Made by a program: the position numbers and the translations under genes. The notes under the pieces are model-generated. The model was given only the letters and a program-made list of their open reading frames with translations, had not been told where the DNA came from and ran no database searches. A DNA stretch of 64,000 bases. Origin: Novosphingobium sp. UBA6272 (GTDB lineage Bacteria; Pseudomonadota; Alphaproteobacteria; Sphingomonadales; Sphingomonadaceae). Location of the stretch: the NCBI RefSeq assembly GCF_002440635.1, contig NZ_DJUW01000026.1:205565-269564 (forward strand). The letters are read 5' to 3'. Shown in pieces: positions 59,897 to 64,000 of this stretch. Positions within the stretch are counted from its first letter, which is position 1. The number at the start of each line of letters is the position of its first letter.

Positions 59897-61573
59897 ATGA
59901 CCATGCTGAAGAACCCGGGCGTCAAGTATCGCCCCTTCCCGCCGATCAACCTGCCCGACCGCCAGTGGCCGAGCCGCCAGATCACCCAGGCCCCGCGCTG
60001 GCTTTCCACCGACCTGCGCGACGGCAACCAGGCGCTGATCGATCCGATGGGCGCGGAAAAAAAGATGCGCTTCTTCGATCTGCTGCTGAAGGTCGGCTGC
60101 AAGGAAATCGAGGTCGGCTTTCCCGCATCGGGCGCGACCGACTTCGATTTCATTAGCGGCCTGGTCAAGGACGGCAAGATCCCTGACGATGTGACTGTCC
60201 AGGTGCTGACCCAATCGCGCCGCGACCTGATCGAGACCAGCTTTGCCAGCCTTGAAGGGGCGAAGACCGCAATCGTCCACCTCTACAACGCGGTGTCGCC
60301 GGTCTGGCGCAAGGTCGTGTTCGGGATGAGCAAGGACGAGATCAAGGCGATCGCGATCGAGGGTGCCAAGGTGCTGCGCGACCAGGCGGCCAAGTATCAC
60401 GGAACCGACTGGGTGTTCGAATACAGCCCCGAAACCTTCTCGACCGCCGAAGTCGAATACTCGGTCGAGGTCTGCGCGGCGGTGATGGACGTGCTGCAGC
60501 CGACGCCGGAAAAGCCGATCATCTTCAACCTGCCCGCCACCGTCGAATGCGCTACGCCCAACATCTATGCCGATCAGGTCGAGCTGTTCGGGCGGATGAT
60601 CCCCAACCGCGACAGCGTGGTGATCTCGCTCCACACCCATAACGACCGCGGCACCGGGATCGCGGCGGCCGAGCTCGGGCTGATGGCCGGCGGCGACCGG
60701 GTCGAAGGCTGCCTGTTCGGCAATGGCGAGCGGACCGGCAACTGCGACCTCGTCACAGTTGCCTTGAACATGTACACCCAAGGTGTTGATCCGCTGCTCG
60801 ATTTCTCGAACATCGACGAGATCGCGAAGACCGTGGAATATTGCAACCAGCTGCCGATCCACCCGCGTCATCCCTATGTCGGCGAACTGGTCTACACCTC
60901 GTTCTCGGGCAGCCATCAGGACGCGATCAAGAAGGGCTTTTCCGCGCGCGAGAAGCAGAACGACGAGCTGTGGGAAATGCCCTACCTGCCGATCGATCCG
61001 GCCGATCTGGGCCGCGATTACGAGGCGGTGATCCGCGTCAATTCGCAGTCCGGCAAGGGTGGTTTCGCCTGGGTGCTGGAACAGGACCAGGGCCTGAAGC
61101 TGCCCAAGAAGATGCAGGCGCACTTTTCCAAGCACGTCCAGGAGCTGGCCGACGAGGTTGGCCGCGAACTGTTTGCCGAAGACATCTGGCAGGTGTTCCA
61201 GCGGGTCTATCACCTGGGCACCCCGCAGCATTTCCAGCTGCTCGATTATGAGGAAACCAAGGCTGCTGACGGCACCCGCCTGTTCGCTGGGAAGATCGCG
61301 GTCGATGACCAGGAACAGTCAGTCTCGGGCCGTGGCAACGGGCTGATCAGCTCGGTCGTGGCGACGATTTCCGATACCTTCGGCGTTGCGCTAGAGGTCA
61401 AGGACTATGCCGAGCACGCGATGACCGCCGGATCGGACGCACGCGCCGCAGCCTATGTCGAATGCATCGGCCCCGACGGAAAGACCGTGTGGGGCGTGGG
61501 CATCGACGAGGACATCGCCACCGCCTCGGTCCGCGCCGTTCTCAGCGCGGCGAACGAGGCGGCACGGGGTTAG
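59897..61573 (+). CDS. leuA: 2-Isopropylmalate synthase
   Basis: A 558-residue enzyme of the long type that condenses acetyl-CoA and 2-oxoisovalerate, the first step of leucine synthesis. The catalytic region has STDLRDGNQALIDPMG, SLHTHNDRGTG and LFGNGERTGNCDLVTVALNM, and the C-terminal LeuA regulatory domain follows. It overlaps the convergent alcohol dehydrogenase gene by 4 bases. It matches the ilvBNC function elsewhere in the window. Confidence 0.97.
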   Translation: MTMLKNPGVKYRPFPPINLPDRQWPSRQITQAPRWLSTDLRDGNQALIDPMGAEKKMRFFDLLLKVGCKEIEVGFPASGATDFDFISGLVKDGKIPDDVTVQVLTQSRRDLIETSFASLEGAKTAIVHLYNAVSPVWRKVVFGMSKDEIKAIAIEGAKVLRDQAAKYHGTDWVFEYSPETFSTAEVEYSVEVCAAVMDVLQPTPEKPIIFNLPATVECATPNIYADQVELFGRMIPNRDSVVISLHTHNDRGTGIAAAELGLMAGGDRVEGCLFGNGERTGNCDLVTVALNMYTQGVDPLLDFSNIDEIAKTVEYCNQLPIHPRHPYVGELVYTSFSGSHQDAIKKGFSAREKQNDELWEMPYLPIDPADLGRDYEAVIRVNSQSGKGGFAWVLEQDQGLKLPKKMQAHFSKHVQELADEVGRELFAEDIWQVFQRVYHLGTPQHFQLLDYEETKAADGTRLFAGKIAVDDQEQSVSGRGNGLISSVVATISDTFGVALEVKDYAEHAMTAGSDARAAAYVECIGPDGKTVWGVGIDEDIATASVRAVLSAANEAARG

Positions 61574-62610
61574 TCGGGCAGCAGCACCATCTTGAGCGCC
61601 CCGGCCTCGCGCGCCTCGAACAGGCGATAGGCTTCGGCGCCCTGGCTGAGCGGCATGCGGTGGCTGACATAGCGTTCGGGCTTCAGGCGACCCGACTGGA
61701 CCAGCGGGAACAGCGCAGGCAATTCCTCGGGCACCGAACAGGTTCCGACCCGGAAGGTCAGCCCGGCGGCAAAGGCGCGTTCGAGCGGAAAAGCGAAGCG
61801 GCGGCTCTGCTGGACGCCGATCACCGAAACGGTCCCCCGCCGGCGCACCAGCCGCAGCGCGAAATCGACCGTCGCGTCGCTGCCGACTACCTCGACCACG
61901 CAATCGAGCTTGGCCCCGTGGGTATCGGCCTTGATCCGCTCCAGCGCCTCGTCCGGGTGAAGCGCGATTGCGCCGGAAGCTTCTGCCATCGCGCGGCGCT
62001 CCGGGATCGGATCGATAGCGTAAACAACATGCGCGCCCATCACGAAGGCGCTGTCGACTGCCATCAATCCAATCGGCCCCAGCCCGATCACGGCAACGCT
62101 TGAGCCGGGGCGGATGTCGGCATTGCGCGCGCCGAACCACGCGGTGGCGAGCGCGTCGGTCATCATCAGCGCCTGTTCCATCGAGACGCCTTCGGGCACC
62201 GGCACGGCGTTCATGTCCGCCGCAGGGACCCGCACCGCTTCGGCCTGCGAGCCTTGCAGCTTGGCCGAAAGGCCATAGCAGGCCCCGGCGTTGAACTGGC
62301 AATTGGCGACATTGCCCGACAGGCATGATCGGCACGAACCACAGCCCACGGCAGCAGGGAGCATCACCTTGTCGCCCACCTTGAGCCGGTTTACCCCGCG
62401 CCCGACCTCGACCACCTCGCCCACTGCTTCATGGCCGACGCAGAAACCCAGGTCCTCGCTGAACCCATGGCCGTGGTAGATGTGCAGGTCCGATCCGCAG
62501 ATCGAGCAAGCGGTGATCTTGACGATTGCGTCGCGGTCCGACTGCGGCACGGGATCGTCCATCGCCTCATAGCGCACATCGCGGGCGCCGTGGTATCGCA
62601 GGGCTTTCAT
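61570..62610 (-). CDS. Zinc-dependent alcohol dehydrogenase
   Basis: A 346-residue MDR-family enzyme. The catalytic zinc ligands are CSICGSDLHIYHGHGF and GHEAVGEVVEV, the structural zinc has four Cys in GCGSCRSCLSGNVANC, and the NAD-binding motif is VIGLGPIGLMAVDSA. The start MKALRYHGARDVRYEAMDDP at 62610 removes a 29-residue repeat-coded extension. The substrate is unknown. Confidence 0.92.
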   Translation of the reverse strand: MKALRYHGARDVRYEAMDDPVPQSDRDAIVKITACSICGSDLHIYHGHGFSEDLGFCVGHEAVGEVVEVGRGVNRLKVGDKVMLPAAVGCGSCRSCLSGNVANCQFNAGACYGLSAKLQGSQAEAVRVPAADMNAVPVPEGVSMEQALMMTDALATAWFGARNADIRPGSSVAVIGLGPIGLMAVDSAFVMGAHVVYAIDPIPERRAMAEASGAIALHPDEALERIKADTHGAKLDCVVEVVGSDATVDFALRLVRRRGTVSVIGVQQSRRFAFPLERAFAAGLTFRVGTCSVPEELPALFPLVQSGRLKPERYVSHRMPLSQGAEAYRLFEAREAGALKMVLLPD

Positions 62611-62636
62611 ACGTGGTTGACTCCCGACAGCTTCAT

Positions 62637-62725
62637 TCCCCCCTCCCCTTGGGGAGGGGCTGGGGGTGGGGGTACTACGATGGCTTGGAGCCCCCACCCC
62701 AACCCCTCCCCAACGGGGAGGGGCG
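62637..62725. repeat. Repeat family A unit before the alcohol dehydrogenase gene
   Basis: CCCCTCCCCTTGGGGAGGGG (near 62642) and CCCCTCCCCAACGGGGAGGG (near 62703) bracket a short spacer containing GGGGGTGGGGG and its complement. It lies between two minus-strand genes, 27 bases upstream of the alcohol dehydrogenase start, and may act as a transcriptional barrier. Confidence 0.8.
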
Positions 62726-62757
62726 ATGAGTGCTAGAGCGAATGTTCGGCGTAGCCC

Positions 62758-64000
62758 TCACCGCTCGTTCATCGCGACGTATTCCTTGATCTTGGCCTTG
62801 CCGAGCTGGCTCATGTGGACCTCATCCGGACCATCGGCGATCCGCACGAAGCGGTTGAGCGTGAAGAACCGGGCCACCGGCGTATCGTCGCTCACCCCCA
62901 TCCCGCCGTGAACCTGGATCGCGCGGTCGCAGACGGTCTGGGCCATCTGCGGGGCGACCACCTTGATCGCGGCGATCAGGTCCTTGGCGACCTTGTTGCC
63001 AAAGCGATCCATCGCATCGGCGGCCTTCAGCGTGAGCAGCCGCGACATTTCGATCTCGCAGAAGCTCTTGGCTACATCCTGGCGGATGCTCGACTGGTCG
63101 GCGAGCTTCTTGCCGAAGGCGACGCGATCGTCGGCGCGGCGGGCCATGATCTCAAGCGCGCGCTGCGCCTGGCCGATCGAGCGCATGCAGTGGTGGATGC
63201 GGCCCGGCCCAAGGCGGCCTTGCGCAATCTCGAACCCGCGGCCTTCGCCCAGGATCAGGTTCTCCTTGGGCACGCGGACATTGTCGAACCGCAGCTCAAC
63301 CTCCCCGCCCGGCGAATTATGCGATCCGAACACGGTCAGGTGGCGGACGATAGTGATCCCCGGTGTGTCCGGTTCGACCAGGATCTGCGAATGCTGGGCG
63401 TGACGCGGCGCGTCGAAGTGGGTCTTGCCCATCACGATCCAGATCATGCAGCGCGGGTGCATCGCGTTGGAGATCCACCACTTGCGCCCGTTGAGGACAT
63501 AGTGATCGCCATCGGGCATGATCGACAGTTCCAGGTTGGTCGCGTCGGACGAGGCCACCTGCGGCTCGGTCATCACATAGGCCGATCGGATTGTACCATC
63601 GAGCAGTGGCTTCAGCCACTTTTCCTGCTGCTCGGGCGAACCGAACTTGGCCAGCACTTCCATGTTGCCGGTATCAGGGGCCGAGCAGTTGAGCACCTGG
63701 CTGGACCATGGCACCCGGCCGAGCAGTTCGGCGATCGGCGCATATTCAAGATTGGTCAGTCCGGGCGAAAACTCGCCGAATTCGTGCGGCAGGAACAGGT
63801 TCCACAGCCCCTCTGCCCGCGCCTTGGCCTTGAGCTCTTCCATCCCCGGCCATTCCTGCCACTGGTTGGCGGGATCGGTGACGAAATCGTGATAGGACTG
63901 CTCATTGGGATAGATGTGCTGGTCCATGAAGGCGCTGACCTGGGTCAGCAGGGCCTTGACCTTGTCGCTATGCTCGAATGGCCTGCTGCCGGTTTGGTGG
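62758..64000 (-). CDS. Acyl-CoA dehydrogenase, partial
   Basis: A partial frame of at least 414 residues that stays open to the right edge, so the start is missing. The visible N-terminus reads FEHSDKVKALLTQVSAFMDQ; an internal ATG at 63927 is not the start. Family motifs are AYVMTEPQVASSDATNLELS and GGEVELRFDNVRVPKENL, and the catalytic-region QVHGGMGVSDDTPVAR is near the end. It oxidises an acyl-CoA using FAD. It may belong with the alcohol dehydrogenase. Confidence 0.92.
   Translation of the reverse strand, partial: HQTGSRPFEHSDKVKALLTQVSAFMDQHIYPNEQSYHDFVTDPANQWQEWPGMEELKAKARAEGLWNLFLPHEFGEFSPGLTNLEYAPIAELLGRVPWSSQVLNCSAPDTGNMEVLAKFGSPEQQEKWLKPLLDGTIRSAYVMTEPQVASSDATNLELSIMPDGDHYVLNGRKWWISNAMHPRCMIWIVMGKTHFDAPRHAQHSQILVEPDTPGITIVRHLTVFGSHNSPGGEVELRFDNVRVPKENLILGEGRGFEIAQGRLGPGRIHHCMRSIGQAQRALEIMARRADDRVAFGKKLADQSSIRQDVAKSFCEIEMSRLLTLKAADAMDRFGNKVAKDLIAAIKVVAPQMAQTVCDRAIQVHGGMGVSDDTPVARFFTLNRFVRIADGPDEVHMSQLGKAKIKEYVAMNER

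Overview
This window is a GC-rich, gene-dense stretch of an alphaproteobacterial chromosome. It most likely comes from the Sphingomonadales (Sphingomonas/Novosphingobium/Erythrobacter relatives). The run greA, carB, carA, a YqeY-like gene, dnaG, rpoD fits that order, as do the carotenoid oxygenase, the Coq4 protein and the many short palindromic intergenic repeats. No rRNA, tRNA, CRISPR array, prophage or complete insertion sequence was recognised. No gap between genes exceeds about 300 bases.

Layout: (1) 1-4.7 kb: edge of a small-molecule kinase-like gene, a Vps62-like protein, an AbgT transporter and enolase. (2) 4.8-6.7 kb: four overlapping or closely packed small genes for YqjD/YqjE-like envelope proteins. 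(3) 6.8-18.3 kb: DUF4170, greA, the carAB region (interrupted by an extra gene and a nuclease cassette), YqeY-like, dnaG, rpoD. (4) 18.4-23.9 kb: rpiB, glyA, a small membrane protein, nrdR, a GIY-YIG/TrmJ fusion, rpsD, a small protein, a nitroreductase. (5) 24.0-27.2 kb: one large AT-richer accessory gene, helical repeats plus a kinase-like C-terminus. (6) 27.2-37.0 kb: ABC-F, tgt, a carotenoid oxygenase with a divergent TetR gene, queA, cyclophilin, coaD, ispA, xseB. (7) 37.1-45.2 kb: small membrane proteins, purL, DUF3052, Coq4, a ferric-reductase-like protein, serB, miaA. (8) 45.2-48.9 kb: ilvB-ilvN-ilvC. (9) 48.9-56.2 kb: amino-acid permease, YceI, three hydrolases, TrhO and a one-piece KdpD/KdpE-like membrane regulator. 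(10) 56.3-64 kb: kup, two orphan proteins, leuA with a possible leader peptide, a zinc alcohol dehydrogenase and an acyl-CoA dehydrogenase cut by the right edge.

The most unusual content is of three kinds. First, two small nuclease-family genes (DUF559 and GIY-YIG) each sit between inverted copies of a palindromic repeat. The DUF559 unit has split the carA-X-carB transcription unit and is bounded by a 37-bp duplication of the carB start. The GIY-YIG unit is fused in frame, through its repeat arm, to a tRNA methyltransferase. Second, a membrane protein divergent from kup joins KdpD-like sensor domains directly to a KdpE-like DNA-binding domain and lacks both the kinase domain and the phosphoacceptor histidine. 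Third, a 1063-residue helical-repeat/kinase-like protein stands alone behind its own promoter. The same repeat families also occur inside the coding sequences of carA and dnaG and inside the ilv operon.
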